From the NCBI RefSeq assembly GCF_963678635.1, contig NC_087066.1:4464485-4528484 (forward strand): a stretch of DNA of 64,000 nucleotides. Direction: 5' to 3'. The first letter of the stretch is position 1; each line of letters begins with the position of its first letter. Shown here one piece after another: positions 33,663 through 46,015 of the stretch. The translations under genes and the position numbers were made by a program. The stretch comes from Symsagittifera roscoffensis. Lineage: Eukaryota; Xenacoelomorpha; Acoela; Convolutidae. The notes under the pieces were generated by a model. The model did no database searches and was not told the DNA's origin. It saw only the letters and a program-made list of their open reading frames with translations.

Positions 33663-36583
33663 GTAAGCCAATAAGTTTTTCTTACCAATCACTAACTAAT
33701 TGAGTATCTATAATCGTTGTGGAGGCACTTAGGTCAAGTTGAATCTGGCACTTATAGCGTCCCCCTCCCTAACCAGATATAAACCACAAATTTTCAGGGT
33801 AATTTATTGATTTTAGGTTTTATGAATACGAAACATTTTTTTAATTGTAAAATTAGCTGGCATATCAAACTTTTAACGCAGGATTGATGAAAAAGGCTCA
33901 TGGCAAAGCCAATCTATGTATATTGTGAATTGTAGCGGATTGCACGACAGGTTGAGAACAGATTTGACGCGGAATCATAAATCTTTTTTTTTCTCGTCTT
34001 TTTGTTGTTTTCGATTACACGAACAAATAGCTAAACACTTTTTTGCTCAAAATTGCTCCAAAAGCAGCCGAATTTGCGATTTCAGTTTTTTCCGTTTTTT
34101 AAACAAATCTTGAAATAAGATTACGCTCAAATTTGATTTTTTGCAATTGAAGTTCACTTCAAAACAATTCACTGAAAAGAAGGCAATTTACGGTCTCCAA
34201 TTATACAAAAAAATCAATCAGCCAATTTTGAAAAAAAAACTTGAATGCCTTTTTGAACTTTCAAGCTACCTTGAGGCATCTTTTTTTATGTTAAAAACTA
34301 CTAATTGCATGCAAAACAATTCCGAAATTGAAATTTTTAGTCTAAATGTGTTTGTCTGTTCAGACTCTTTGCTACTTCTCATCCAAAATTGCAAAGAGCA
34401 GGACAAAATGTGAAGGGTTTTTAGTCTCGAAACTGCATTTTAAATCAAGCAATGAATAAAACAATTGATTGAACAACTGACTTTTGAACAAAAAGTGGAA
34501 CAAGACTGCTCGTATCAGTGCGAAGCCCGGAATGTTCTGACTGCCTTTTAAGGTTTTATGGAGCAGTAATAACATAAAAAAATTAAATGTAATAAAATAA
34601 AATGAAATTTTTTTTCTAAAATTTGAAAAGTTTTCGATGAAAATCATCCCCCACACGCCATATAAAGTACAAAACAAAAAATTTCGCTCCTTGTAACAAA
34701 TCAGTTATGGCAAATAAGCTTCTTTCAACCAATTTGGAACGATTTCTATGACGGAATAAATCTCCGCTTACGCGTTAATAGCGCGAATTATATCGCGCGT
34801 TAATTGTTCCAAATTGGTCAAAATGGCCAAAATGGCAATCTTTAAACTCTCATAACTTTACGAAAAAAGATCACAGGTGAAATATCTTTTCAAATTTAAG
34901 CTCAAGACAACAATAGCTTTCGAATGATATTTAAAAATTCTAGTTAAAAATGTCTAGTTAAAAAGTCGAAATTTGTCTGAAGAAAAAAAAACCCAACACG
35001 AGCACAAATATTCCGTTACTTTCGTATCGAAAGTCGGAACAATAATTGAGTTTAGTCTGTTTTTTCTTCAAACAAGTTTCGACTTAAACTATCTTTTGAA
35101 CAGAGTGCTGAATATCATTTTAAAGGCATTGATGTTTTGATATCAAATTTTAAATAATGTTTAGCCTGTGATCAAATTTCGCAAGGCTATATGGGGGTTT
35201 GAAAATTGCTAAATTTGAAAAAAAAACATGAGATACAATCTTGACTAGAAGTGCGTAGAAGACGATTTAATCTGGCTTTGAAATTGTTCCAAATTTAACT
35301 AAAGCGGAGCTATTTGGACTTTTTCATACGTTGCTAGTCGCTAAGAGCATCACTTAGTGCTTCAAATAATGGGAAGAAAAACAAAAATTGAGAATAAAAA
35401 AAAAACGGTCGAATTCAAAAATGATGAAATTTGAAATAATTGTTTACCAAAATTATTTTATAGACTTTATGGTGCAATTGAAACTTTTAGGTATTCGCCT
35501 TGTTATGAGCTGTATTTTTTAGTTTTTGCACCGGAATAAAAAATTACTTAATCACCCAACTTTTCATCTGGGATCAATTTAAAGAAAAATCCCATAAAGT
35601 TGCCATAAAATACTCTTGAACACAAATACTTTTAATCTCATGTGTTTTTTTCAATAAATTTTTTTTCTGTTTCTATGATGTTCACAAGCTTTTTTATGAG
35701 TCTATTGGCTAATATTGACAAAAAAAAGTAAAGTTGAGATCCGTTTGGAAAAAAAACCCGTAAATTAATCAAATAAACAACCTCCTCTGTAAGACGATAT
35801 AGAGAAGGATTGTTAAATTAATCCTAAAATTGGGCAAAATTTCTTGGAAAACTTTCGACGAAATGGAAAATCTTCGACAATTTATAAAATTAAGGACAGA
35901 TGAGCTAGAAATTTTAGCTACGTAAAATTTTTTATTTCAAACAAGCCAGGAGACTTTCACAACGTCATAAAATTTTGGGAATTGTCTTGAGAAAACTTCC
36001 CCTGAGCTCAATAAAAATTTGCAAGAATCGATCGAAAAGAATACATTTTTCGGGCGTGCTACAGTTGTGGAACACTGCAAAGTAAAATTAATGCAATCGA
36101 AAGTATTTGATTCAAAACGATAGCTACTATGAACATGCCTTGCTGAAAAACTTCTACCGATTTTGTCTATAACATAGTCCAGGCTGAATTTTTCATACCA
36201 AAGAAACAAAATTGACTTAATTTTTTGTGCGAAGCCAAACTTGAAATGTCTAGCCAGCTAAAGTTTTTTGACGTTTTCGTTTATAGTTATTAGTGATCTA
36301 TGGAATATTGTCTCATACATTTATTACTCAAATGCCGAGTATCTCTGAGCTTTCGTCCCTTCACCAATTGGGTTTCTTGAGTTGAATTTCTCTGGTTTGT
36401 GTTTTCGGACAAAACACAAAAATTTTAGCAAAACCCGATTTACGGAAATGTACTTCACATATAAATTTGATACATGAAAAAATGCTTATCTTAGAATTTT
36501 CTTCTAATTTTCTGTGCGTATGGAGATGTGAGAAACTGTATGATAATCATTTGTGGTCAACCCGGGATATATTTGTGTTTCAG
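33663..36583. other. Probable intron or intergenic stretch
   Basis: AT-rich with no recognisable coding sequence on either strand. It includes a 91-bp inverted-repeat element at 34728-34818. If exons 4 and 5 belong to one gene, a missed exon must lie here, because their phases do not match. Confidence 0.4.
34728..34818. mobile_element. 91-bp hairpin element
   Basis: ACCAATTTGGAAC at 34728-34740 is an exact inverse of 34806-34818. The centre is CG-rich relative to the flank (CGCGTTAATAGCGCG). A very short MITE or a remnant of one. Confidence 0.5.
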
Positions 36584-36894
36584 ATATCCCCTCATTCCTC
36601 GCAGATTGGTCAACAGGCATGTAACTTCGCGGAGAAAATCAGCGCTGTTTGAAGTGAGTTGAAATTATTCTAGCCTTGAATTGATTAGTTTGCAGCTCAA
36701 ATAACGGCTCCCTCGAACTTTTTTTGTTCTATTTTGTTTTCGAATTAAAAAAAAACAGATGACGTAGCTGAGAAAAAAAAACTAGTTTTTTTTTGTCCCA
36801 GGATTCTTTGCAAAGCAATCCATGAAGCACCATTACTTCGACCCAACGCTTCATGACTATTGTGGCTTCAATGGCTCCTCATCTGAGAACACTT
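36584..36894 (+). pseudogene. Two candidate 3' exons with an in-frame TGA
   Basis: 36584-36653 follows TTTGTGTTTCAG and ends at GAA|GTGAGT; 36802-36894 follows a T-rich tract and CAG. The most protein-like readings are QIGQQACNFAEKISAV in the first and FAKQSMKHHYFDPTLHDYCG in the second. They join in phase but with a TGA codon four bases before the first donor. The second ends in a stop at about 36894. Alternative frames avoid the TGA but give a poor product (DSLQSNP). It may be the 3' end of the upstream gene, a decayed copy, or wrongly chosen borders. Confidence 0.35.
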
Positions 36895-37396
36895 GATGCC
36901 ATCATTGCCCCACATTAAGTTTTGATACAATTTTTACCGTATGTGATTATGGTAACAGGCTTTGGCTCTTTTCCAGTCGTCCCCTTTAATTTTTATGGAA
37001 AATTAATAAATGAAAACTTGTTTAAATTGACTTTTCCTATTATAAACTGCATTAAAACGTGTCAGCGTGAACAGGTGAAGAAATTTTCACGACATTTCTT
37101 ACATGCAAAATGCAACCCCAGGCTTTTAGTCTGCAAGTACAGTTTACATATTTCTTCTCTAATTTCTGGAATGATTCAATCTCCGTGGCCCGTAGAAATA
37201 AGAGCAACATTAACCGGGCAAAAATGATCATTGAGAGACAGTTTAAATTAATGAACATAACTAGATCAAAAAAGCAACAGATTGCGCAACGTTTATAGCC
37301 TAACTTGAAATGCAACTGAAAAGCTGCTTTTCAAGTTGCCCCGCCCCTTCGTGAAATAACAACACTCAAACCAATAATTATAAATATTGATTGTTC
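36895..37396. other. Non-coding flank
   Basis: No recognisable gene; the short open frames on both strands overlap each other and have no protein-like pattern. Confidence 0.5.
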
Positions 37397-37401
37397 AGGA
37401 A

Positions 37402-37706
37402 TGTGATAACCAGAAGAAGTGACTCGTGTATTCAGAAGTAAAACAATGATGTTCAAATATTTGAATTCAAAAGTTTACTTTTATTTTCTTTTTTTCTTTT
37501 GTTGGTCATATCGACTGGTTTTATTCCATACATGAGTAGGGCGACTTGTAATGAACAATATGCTTTAGATAATCTTCTAAAACAGCTCCTCTGACCTTGA
37601 TTATACATAAGTAGCAATATCAAGAACATAATTACATATTAACAGCAACTGCAGTTATAAACCATGCTTCAGCTCAAAGTTGCTCAGTACTTTGCTCAGT
37701 ACTACA
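37402..37706 (-). repeat. LTR of the minus-strand Gypsy (its 3' LTR)
   Basis: TGTGATAACC at the left and AGTACTACA at the right; aligned along its length with 45690-45992 with scattered substitutions. TTCCCC just inside is the complement of a short purine tract. Confidence 0.88.
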
Positions 37707-37859
37707 TTCCCCGAGGACCAAGAAAACTTTATGAAATATTATACATTTTTAATAATAAAATAGTATAATATGAGTTTTTGTATTCAGTTTGATAGGTAGG
37801 TGCATATATGAGTTTCAGTTTTAGCGTTTCAAAATTAGTGGCACTTTTCATTTCGTGTC

Positions 37860-40533
37860 CCACGATCTGGAGATGTCGAGCGCGTCATATCCAAACTTCT
37901 GCCGAAGCAAATGCCTCTCCGAGAGTCCTAGTCTTGTTCCTATCGGTTTGTCTGTATCCGTTTTAAAATTCGTCAACTTTTGTCTATAGGCCTCCAGAGC
38001 TAGTTGATTTAGATATGCATTGTCCTCATCGGTACTTGTTTACTTTACTGAGTGCTTTGTTGGGCTGCCTAGACGTTTTGGCCCATGATTTTTATTGGAT
38101 CTCTTGCTGCGGTTGACATCTGATCCCGTCGGGTCATCCACACTTGACTCATCCAAAAATCCTGGAGGGGAGCTGATGCCCCCGTTGTATGTTCCTCCGA
38201 CATAGACTCTCTGGCGTTCAAGATTTCCTCTGCTGTCTTCGTTAGGACTTAGTCTGCTAGATTCTCCCACTCTTCCGAGGCCACGTCTTGCTGTTGAAAC
38301 GTGTTGAGAATCGTGTTAGGGGATGTGTCTCTAACTATCTTCGTTATCTTGGGACTGCGCTTTCTTGGCGAGTACAAGTTGCTTGGCTGCTTAACCTAGT
38401 ATATCCTCGTTGTCGTCGCTGTTTTTATCAAATCTGGATTTTCTCCTGCTGCTGCAGCTTTGTCTTTTTCTTTTCCTCTGCTTTTTGTTCTTTAGGTTTT
38501 TGTTTCATGATTACGTCCTCCTGGGACTTTGGTCCTATCGACAATAAACGCTAAGTTTAAACCACCGCCTAGTGTTGTGTCCTTTGATGTCACTACTGTG
38601 TCGCTATTCTGAAAATGCTCTTTTGCCTGCTCTTCCAGCTGAATTCGAGTTTCTTCCTCTGATTCACTTTCTAGTGAATGCTCCATCTCTTGGCGCTGAT
38701 GTTTTCTTTTAGGCTCCTCTAGAAGACTTTTAACCTTTATGTTCTGATACATCACTCCGGTATTCGGTAATCCATTGAATGGTATTTTCGAATTCGCTAT
38801 ATCACATATCACTCTTGCGGTAAATCGAGCCAGCTGCTGTTGTTACAAGTGCTGGTGTCTCCAATACCACTGTCCCTTTCAGTGGATTCGTTAATGCTGC
38901 TCCGCTTTTTTGGTTATCGTCTTTGCATAATAGGTTCGCGGATAGAATCTTGCTTGGTGACGTAGGTTTATCTTCTACGATTTCGCGTTCCCAGGAATAC
39001 AGCAACTCTTTCCCGAGTTCTGGATTATTTGTGCTTGTTTCTTCGACTATCTGCCGCAGATCGTTCTCCGCCGACTCTCGCCTCTCGGCATTCTACTTTG
39101 CGTTCGCTTCCAGTAACGCCTTAAGAGTCCTCGCCTGGTCTCTGTCAAGAGCCGATATGGTCTGCTGCTTCAATAGCGGGCTCACTTCTTTGCTAATCTG
39201 GCCCTTTCTTGCAATCTTCAGAGAGTCTCGGGATTGATCAATCCGTTTTGTCAATTGGCTCGCGATCAGTGCTGACCTTTCCAGATGTTGTTTATCTTAT
39301 TGTTCAGAGTTTAGTAAGAAATTATCTCGGATGATCTCAAATTCCGTTTTTGGTAGCCTGCCGAAGTGTGCCTCAAATGGCGATTGTTGAATTGTTTTTT
39401 GCTTAGTTCAACGCGTATCCCGAACTATTGTACTAAGACACAGTTTGAAAGCCATGACGTTTCTTTCGAGCAACATGACGCTGAGTCTTCTTTTTTTGTC
39501 TGAAAGTTTCTTTCGACCAACCCGCAACCGCGGTGGTAGCCCACCGTGCAAGAATTTCGTTCCATGTTATTATCAAGGCAAAATTGTTTCATCGCTTTTC
39601 TTTTAAATTAACCTGTTATCAGGTTTTCTATGGGTGGCAATATAGGAGCGTAAAAATTTAATCGAAGATTTACCCCCCGTCGATTTTGTAATTTTGACTG
39701 AGGGAAACTTAGAGTATCGAACAATTGCTAATAGCAAGTAGATCTTTTCCCCTTTTTGATCTTCAAGCGGACCAGCGTAGTCCAACTAAATTTTTTGAAC
39801 CAGCTGCCTGAGCACTCGAAGAGCTTTTGACGAAATTTTTGGAATTATATACGTAGCATTCTCACCGTATCTAGTACATTCCCTGCACCCCTCGGCCAGA
39901 TTAATGATATCCTTATGCATATGGGGTCACCACAACTAGTTTGATACATCTAGCATGGTCTCCTGTCCGGGATGGCCTCGGTGGATCCTCTTCATTACGG
40001 CCGCTCTGAGTTGTCCTAGAACTGCTTGTCTATTGTCTACTAATATACAGTCGTCGATGACTGACAACTGATTACAGAGCGGTTTCGTTTATGGGCTCAT
40101 TAATTCGAATCCCACACGGTCGTTCCACTATACGACCCGTCTTAGGCGATCCATCCACACGTCTTTGGACATGAGCTCAGTGAGCAAATTCTTGTCAAAC
40201 AGTTTTGACAAGCTGAAGATTCCCACGTCTCCCAGCTGTTCATTCTTCTGGTGTTCCTCCTTCCTATAATTATGTTCAACTCTCGTTGACTGTTGTAAGT
40301 CACTTACCCCTGGGCTACAATCATTGTCCTTGGCTGTTAAGTCCACCTTTGACGTTGGCAATGATTGCCTTTGACTTTGACTCACTATGATTGCCGCTGA
40401 CCTTAGGGCTGCTAGTGATCATTTTCGTCGCCGCTTCAATCTCGAGGATACTTGCCAGATACTCTCTCGTGTCTTGACTGACTAAGTCCCAGAACGATAC
40501 CAAGTTGTCGTCTCTGCATCGTCCTTGTCCCAC
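37860..40533 (-). pseudogene. Integrase and C-terminal pol remnant of the minus-strand Gypsy
   Basis: Reading leftwards on the minus strand: a segment with LFDKNLLTELMSKDVW, the H2C2 zinc region pieces RIHRGHPGQETM and EGCRECTRYG (about 39890-40000), and the integrase core start DYAGPLEDQKGEKIY then RYSKFPSVKITKSTGGKS (39603-39785). Then comes a long integrase C-terminal part with SPFEAHFGRLPKTEFEII (about 39350) and the tail to about 37860. Stops and frame changes occur throughout, so it is not functional. Confidence 0.85.
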
Positions 40534-40755
40534 GCTACTGCCCGTAAAATTGCAATGCCCTCCTCCAAATCTTCAGAGCCAGATCTTTCTAGAGCTCCCC
40601 TATTTATTTTGCATGTCCGTTAAAACGTTGTTTCAGTCACTTTTTCCTCCGTGAACTTTCGTCTATCTTCTGTTCTCCTTTTATCAAAGATGCTGACTAT
40701 TTTCCGACTGAATTGTCTTAGACAAACTAATTAAACTGTTTTGTGGCAATGTGCC

Positions 40756-42516
40756 TTAAAAATTTAAAAGTCGTGAACTTGGAACGTTCTCGTTCCGGTC
40801 GAGCTTTGCTCTTTCTTGACCTTTTTGGTTGCTGTAGCAATTATGCCCGGACTTCATGTTATCTGTTCCATTTTGATGCTTGGAATACTTTAGAAACTTA
40901 TCCTTTCGTTTGAGCGTTGGCGTATAAGTTAATAAAAAGGTGGCCTCCTGTACTTCCCATCCTGCAGAACGTATGTCCGCCTTTAGAAACCCAAGTGTTA
41001 CAATAGGATGTTTATTGTAATCCATACTTAGACACTTAAACAATTTGAGAGATAAGTTTTCCTGATCCAGTTTTTTTAGTAACTGCCTGACCAATTTTTT
41101 GTGTTCCGAATCGGTATCTTTGGATACTTATATTATATCAACCAAAAAAAAAATGTATTCCTGGCGTTGTAAATAGTGCGATCCATTGCTTTTTGAAAAT
41201 TTGCTGTCATATCAGCCTGGCCATAGAAATCGGTGACCTATATGTACATGTTGCAACTCAGCCAACTATGTTAAAGTGGCATTGTTTAGCAGATTGCGCT
41301 GTCAATTTCAGTTGACTGTCAGCGTATTTCAAATGGAGTACCGTAAACTATAATGTACCTGCTGCTTTTGCAGTCTCAATTTGACCTAAATCATCCAGTA
41401 ATTCACCCACATTTGGCATTCGATACTTATTTTTGAATAATTGTGTGTTTATTGGTTTTGCATCTAATGCCAGTTAAAAGGAGTCTTTTTTTACTGTAAC
41501 TGCGATGGTGGCGCTAAAACAATCACTTGTACACTCTTATCTAAACGCTGAATGTGACCTTCTGTCAACAGTTTTTTAGTTTCGTTCTCAACTTTGTTCT
41601 GAACATGTATCGGTATTCTTCTGCCCTTTTCTTGAATGGGACACAATGGGTACTTAAGTTTTGTGTTAGACACTTGGTTTAAAGATCGTCCATGATGGTC
41701 AAAAAGGTCTTTATATTTAGAATAATTTTTTTTCAACCTTCCGACTGCTCGCACAGCAGCACGTCAAACCTGGAAATTTCGTTTGGGGCTGGGTTTAGTT
41801 TACTACTAATCCTCACTCTAATCTGTAGATCGAGCCCCAAAATGCATCGTGTACGCCCTTCAGTTATTTAGAAAGTGTCCTCCAGTACTTCCTTTCCTGC
41901 AGAAAGTATGTCCGCCTTCAAAAGCCCAAGTGTCACAATAGGATGTTTTTTGTAATCCACGAATTGTGCCGACAGGTTTAAATGGTCTGCTTTGACCAAT
42001 TTCAATTCAAGTGATGATTCAAGAAAAAGTTTTTGCAGTTGACCAGTTTAAAAAAGATATTGGGTTTACAGTTTCCACAGCCATGCTGATGATCTGGTTA
42101 TCAATTGGAACTAATGCTTTTAGTGATTTCATACTCTCCGATTTTGGATCTGCGTATGTCAGTTTGTTAATCTCCGAGTTGGTCGTAGCTTGTTTCTGAC
42201 AATTGTCTTTGTTTTCTAATCTCCTTTGTATATATCTATCAATGCTATCATTTCGGTAGACTTTCAGCTCAATCGACATGATTTCAAGTTCTTCACATGA
42301 GTCGAATGTTTTTATCAAATTGCATACTTCCCCTGAACTCTCTGTCGCTTCAATAATCTCACTTACTTGCTGAGATGTACGCATCCGTGCAATGTGGTTC
42401 GGTTTATTACAATTTTTGCACTGTGTCCCCATTGCTGGGCAATTTTTTAAGTGTCCTCCGATAAACCGATTTGTGATCACCTGTTCGTTAAAATACCAAC
42501 AACAAATTTTCACCAA
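40756..42516 (-). pseudogene. Zinc knuckle, protease and RT remnant of the minus-strand Gypsy
   Basis: The zinc knuckle CKNCNKPNHIAR lies near 42400. Protease-region remnants follow (HPIVTLGLLKADI, then CILGLDLQIRVRISSKLN near 41800). The RT begins with SNTKLKYPLCPIQEKGRRIP (about 41650), LALDAKPINTQLFKNKYRMP (about 41450) and the palm with FFFLVDIII, where the catalytic YLDD-type motif has lost an Asp, then VSKDTDSEHKKLVRQLLKKL. Multiple stops are present. An 83-bp stretch of the protease region (41878-41960) recurs inside the RT part (40943-41025), a secondary duplication. Confidence 0.85.
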
Positions 42517-42539
42517 AACGTAAAAATTTAAACAGGAAA

Positions 42540-44390
42540 AATTTCAAAAACAGAGAGATGAATTCTCTTAAAATTCAAGGTTGACCGATGTCAATCTTTG
42601 TCCGAAAAAATGTCTGGTACCCGATTGCCGCGCGTTTTCCTCCCCCCTGTTAGCGATCTTATGGGGTATCACAAAAACTGTCTATGTCCGTTCCCCCCTA
42701 CCGATCCGACCAGGGTAACTACCTTAACCTGATTTTAATTTTGGATATCTGTTTCTTATAACCAACGCGTGTAAGTATTTAATGTAACTAAATCGACGAT
42801 GCCGAACATTTAGTTACTCTAACGTGTCCCCCCTTTTTAATATTTACAACCGCTAACCTCGAACCTAACCAGCCCCCCTTCTAACCTCCCCCCTCTTTAG
42901 CCCCCCTCTTAAGCCGAAAAATCCCTCAAGCGCCGGGTGCTAAACCCCTTGAGAGAAAACCGTAGACCTGTTTCCAGGCCTGCTTGTGTAAAAACTTCCT
43001 CAAAACAATGGGGCTCCGCTTATCCAATTTTACACTTATCTCCTATAATGTAATGTGGATTCTAACGATACCCGTTTGCCCAACTTGAGAACACCCCTGT
43101 GCGTCCTCTTGTAGTGATCCCGTGCTGGTTGTCTCCGTTCTGCACTTGACAGCAGCACCACCTTCCCACTTGGCTGGTCACCTCTTCCAGTCAAGTTTCC
43201 AGTCGGTTCAGCTCAGTCCTTCTGAACCACTTTCCCACTCGGCTGGTCACCTCTTCCAGTCAAGTCTCCTAGTGGTCTGGTTCGATCCTTGTGAACCACC
43301 TTCCCACTCGGCGGGTCACCTCTTCCAGTCAAGTCTCCTAGTGGTCCGGTTAGGTTGCAATCTATCTGAAAACCCTTAACAACGCCCCCCACTCGGGCAC
43401 CTTATTGAAGTCACTGGTTTAAATTGCTAGATTGATCGAAACGATCGGTCTTATAAAACAGTATGGGTATACTATTTAATTAATATAAAGGTTTGATCCA
43501 AATGATCCGGTATCAAAGTCACTGTCGTTTTGTTTTATGGTTTTTGTTCCTTTTTCTGTACTTTTTATTTGTTTTTGTTTCGTTTTTTGTCTTTTTGTTC
43601 GTGTTTTTGTCCCCCTAGTTACCCCCCCTTATTCGGTTAGCTAGGCCTCGTTCGGGGAGCGTACCAGGAAGTTTTCTCAAGTTTTCTTAAAAAGCTATCA
43701 CGGTACAACCGGAAGGTTTACACGTTCCCGCTGAACCGTACCACCGGTACTCTAGAATGGGCATGCAGCCCGGAGCTGTTTCAAGTGGGTTCGACTCCGT
43801 AGTCACGATGTCGTAAAAACACCCAGGAGCGCCATAAAAACACTATGTAACACTTGCCTACTTCGGTCACATATGAGGCTTAAGAAAAATAGGCCCTATA
43901 ACCATTGGCTCAAGAGTCAGGGACACTATCTCTTGTGTTTTTCTACCTCAAGAACGGTCGGAGTCAATTCGGTTCGCTTGCGACATGAGACTAGAACCCG
44001 TTACAGCTTAAAGGCTACTACCAAAATATCCCCCCACTCTAGAAAATACGAACGTCCCCATACTTAGGTCTCGAGATACCCAAAATACACGAACGCCGTT
44101 AAGTTACTTTTTATAGGACAGTGGAACTTTGATCCATTTCAGATGGATCAACCTAAAACTCGCCTTATCTCAACATAACAATCATAAAACACACTCGAGA
44201 AAACTAAATTAGGAACTCACATGTTGACGCACTCGAGTATAAGGAGTAATTAAATTGATGAGCAACTCGAGAATTAAATAAATTAACTTGAGTAGTTCAA
44301 TACTAATCAGTTTTAATAAAGAAAATAAGTTTAGACTCTAGAATTGAAGTTTTAGTCTGAACCATTGGGACACTCAAGCTGTCCATCTTT
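42540..44390. mobile_element. Insertion within the minus-strand Gypsy, identity unknown
   Basis: Between the gag and zinc-knuckle remnants lies about 1.85 kb without coding sequence and with a different base composition: long C runs at 42640-42910 and many ACTCGAG phrases at 44190-44290. The right part (AATAAA-containing, 44300-44340) looks LTR-like. I find no confirmed target duplication. Probably a nested element or an LTR-element fragment. Confidence 0.5.
43161..43360. repeat. 69-bp tandem repeat, about 2.9 copies
   Basis: The phrase CCTTCCCACT.GGC.GGTCACC starts at 43161, 43230 and 43299, an exact 69-bp spacing. The period is a multiple of three, so one frame stays open through it, but there is no sign of a real protein. 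Confidence 0.9.
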
Positions 44391-44487
44391 CCGTTGAAGG
44401 TTCACTCTGGTTCAGTTTGAATAATTGCACTCTTTTCTCGTGATTATCTCTCCTCCTATTTCAGGATCAGACGGCTCTACTCGTGTC

Positions 44488-45601
44488 TTATTTTGTATCT
44501 GGAAATTGCGAATAGCAATTTCCTGCTGTTTTCTTAAGTATTTTCCCGCAATTGTAAATTCGGTCGATCTGATTTTTCACTTTTTGTTTTCGGTTGTTGC
44601 GAGAAAACTGAGCATGACAGGCTCCATTCGAAATTTTGAAAAATATAACTTCACTCCATAATTGCGTATTTTCGTGTCCCTCAAGGTCAAACTTCCAGAT
44701 ATGACCGACTGGCACAGTTTTACCACATATTTTGCATGGTTTCTTGTCTGCGTTGCACTTTGTGGTCGCTCTCCCTTCTGGTTGCCTTTTTCGAAATTGA
44801 TCACGATTTTATCTTTTTGCGCGATTGTCCCCTGCTTCCCACTACCAGTATTGGTTCCTTTTTGGTTTTGATTTGTGATCCAGATTGTGACTTTGTTGAT
44901 GCAGCATTCATATTCGATTTTTGAAATGCCTGGGTTGATTGCTTACTTTGCTCGAAATTTAAGGCCCGTTTTAGTACCCCGTCTGAAGTTAACGTTTGAA
45001 ATGTAAGGGTAACTTGGGGTGATGCGCTCCTCATTTTAAAGATAAATGAGTCTCTCACCAGTTCATCTTCTAACGTATCTAACGCTGATTTTGCTGCCTG
45101 AGCAGTCAGTGCGGCACGGAACGTCTCCGAGGTTTCTCACGTCTCTTTTGATCTATTGAATAATTTGTATCGTTCGTATGTAATACTCTGGGATTTTTCG
45201 AGTGTACTTTTGCCTAACGCTACCATTTCCTTGAGTTCCAGCTTCGGCATTTCTTCGTGAAGTTTTTTTTAAACAAATCGTTTTTTCCCTCTGGTCCTAG
45301 AGCGAGAAATAATCTCGATACCAGACTTTTTGTACTTCATTGTAATAGATGTTGTAACCTACTTTTGGTCATCTCGCTCTTCTTTCTTCAATTTCTGATG
45401 CTAATCTACGGTCTTTGGCTAGTCTATCTCGTGTTTCACGAGCTGTTATCGCAGCGGCATCCTCTCCCATTCGAAGGGTTTCCGGCCTCAGTTCTGGTTC
45501 CTCTATGACAGGTTTCTATCTTCCAATAGGATCTCCGGCTTTACATTCTCTTTAATCGTTACTGCCATTAAGAACTGATAAACCATACCTGGAAGTTCCA
45601 T
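44488..45601 (-). pseudogene. gag remnant of the minus-strand Gypsy
   Basis: The putative start is an ATG near 45601 (MELPGMVYQFLMAV). Downstream pieces in shifting frames read FRAALTAQAAKSALDTLEDE, VRDSFIFKMRSASPQ and LKRALNFEQSKQSTQ, a pattern typical of the Gag C-terminal domain in this Gypsy group, then CKICGKTVPVGH, a possible zinc-binding site, near 44700. Frameshifts and stops show decay. Confidence 0.75.
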
Positions 45602-45689
45602 GGTGGATCTGAATTAGCTGTGGTCTAGAATACAGAGATTCTCATGTCGGTCCTATTGTCTTGTGACAAAAATCCTGCTGACTGCGCCA

Positions 45690-45992
45690 TGTGATAACCA
45701 GGAGAAGCGGCTCGTCTATTCAGAAGTAAAACAATGACGTGCAAATGTTTGAAATCAAAAGTTTACTTTCATTTTTTTTGTTCTTTTGTTGGTAGCTCAG
45801 ATCGACTGGGTTTATTCCATACATGTATATGGCGAACTGAAATGAACAAAATGTTTTAGATAATCGTCTAAAGCAGCACCTCTGACCTTGACTATACATA
45901 AAAAACAATATCAATAACATAATTACCTATTAACTGCAACTGCAGTAATAAACCTTGTTTCAGCTCAAGGTTGCTGCAACCGCAGTACTACC
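45690..45992 (-). repeat. LTR of the minus-strand Gypsy (its 5' LTR)
   Basis: Aligned with 37402-37706 from TGTGATAACC to AGTACTACC. The bases immediately inside, read on the minus strand, are TGGCGCAGTCAGCAGGAT, a primer-binding site of the kind I associate with tRNA-Ser-primed Gypsy elements (from memory). Confidence 0.88.
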
Positions 45993-46015
45993 AGGAATTA
46001 ACAATCTAGACAAAT

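Larger units (their letters stand above)
37402..45992 (-). mobile_element. Decayed Ty3/Gypsy LTR element on the minus strand
   Basis: Two related LTRs of about 300 bp (37402-37706 and 45690-45992) enclose remnants of gag, zinc knuckle, protease, RT and integrase, all on the minus strand in the expected order. AGGAA flanks it on both sides (37397-37401 and 45993-45997). The coding parts are full of frameshifts and stops, and the LTRs differ at many positions, so it is an old insertion, much older than the element at 1-18700. It is interrupted at about 42540-44390. Confidence 0.9.

Noticed and set aside
43122..43379. 85-codon frame with 23-residue repeats
   Set aside because: It is the translation of a 69-bp tandem repeat; openness follows from the period being a multiple of three.
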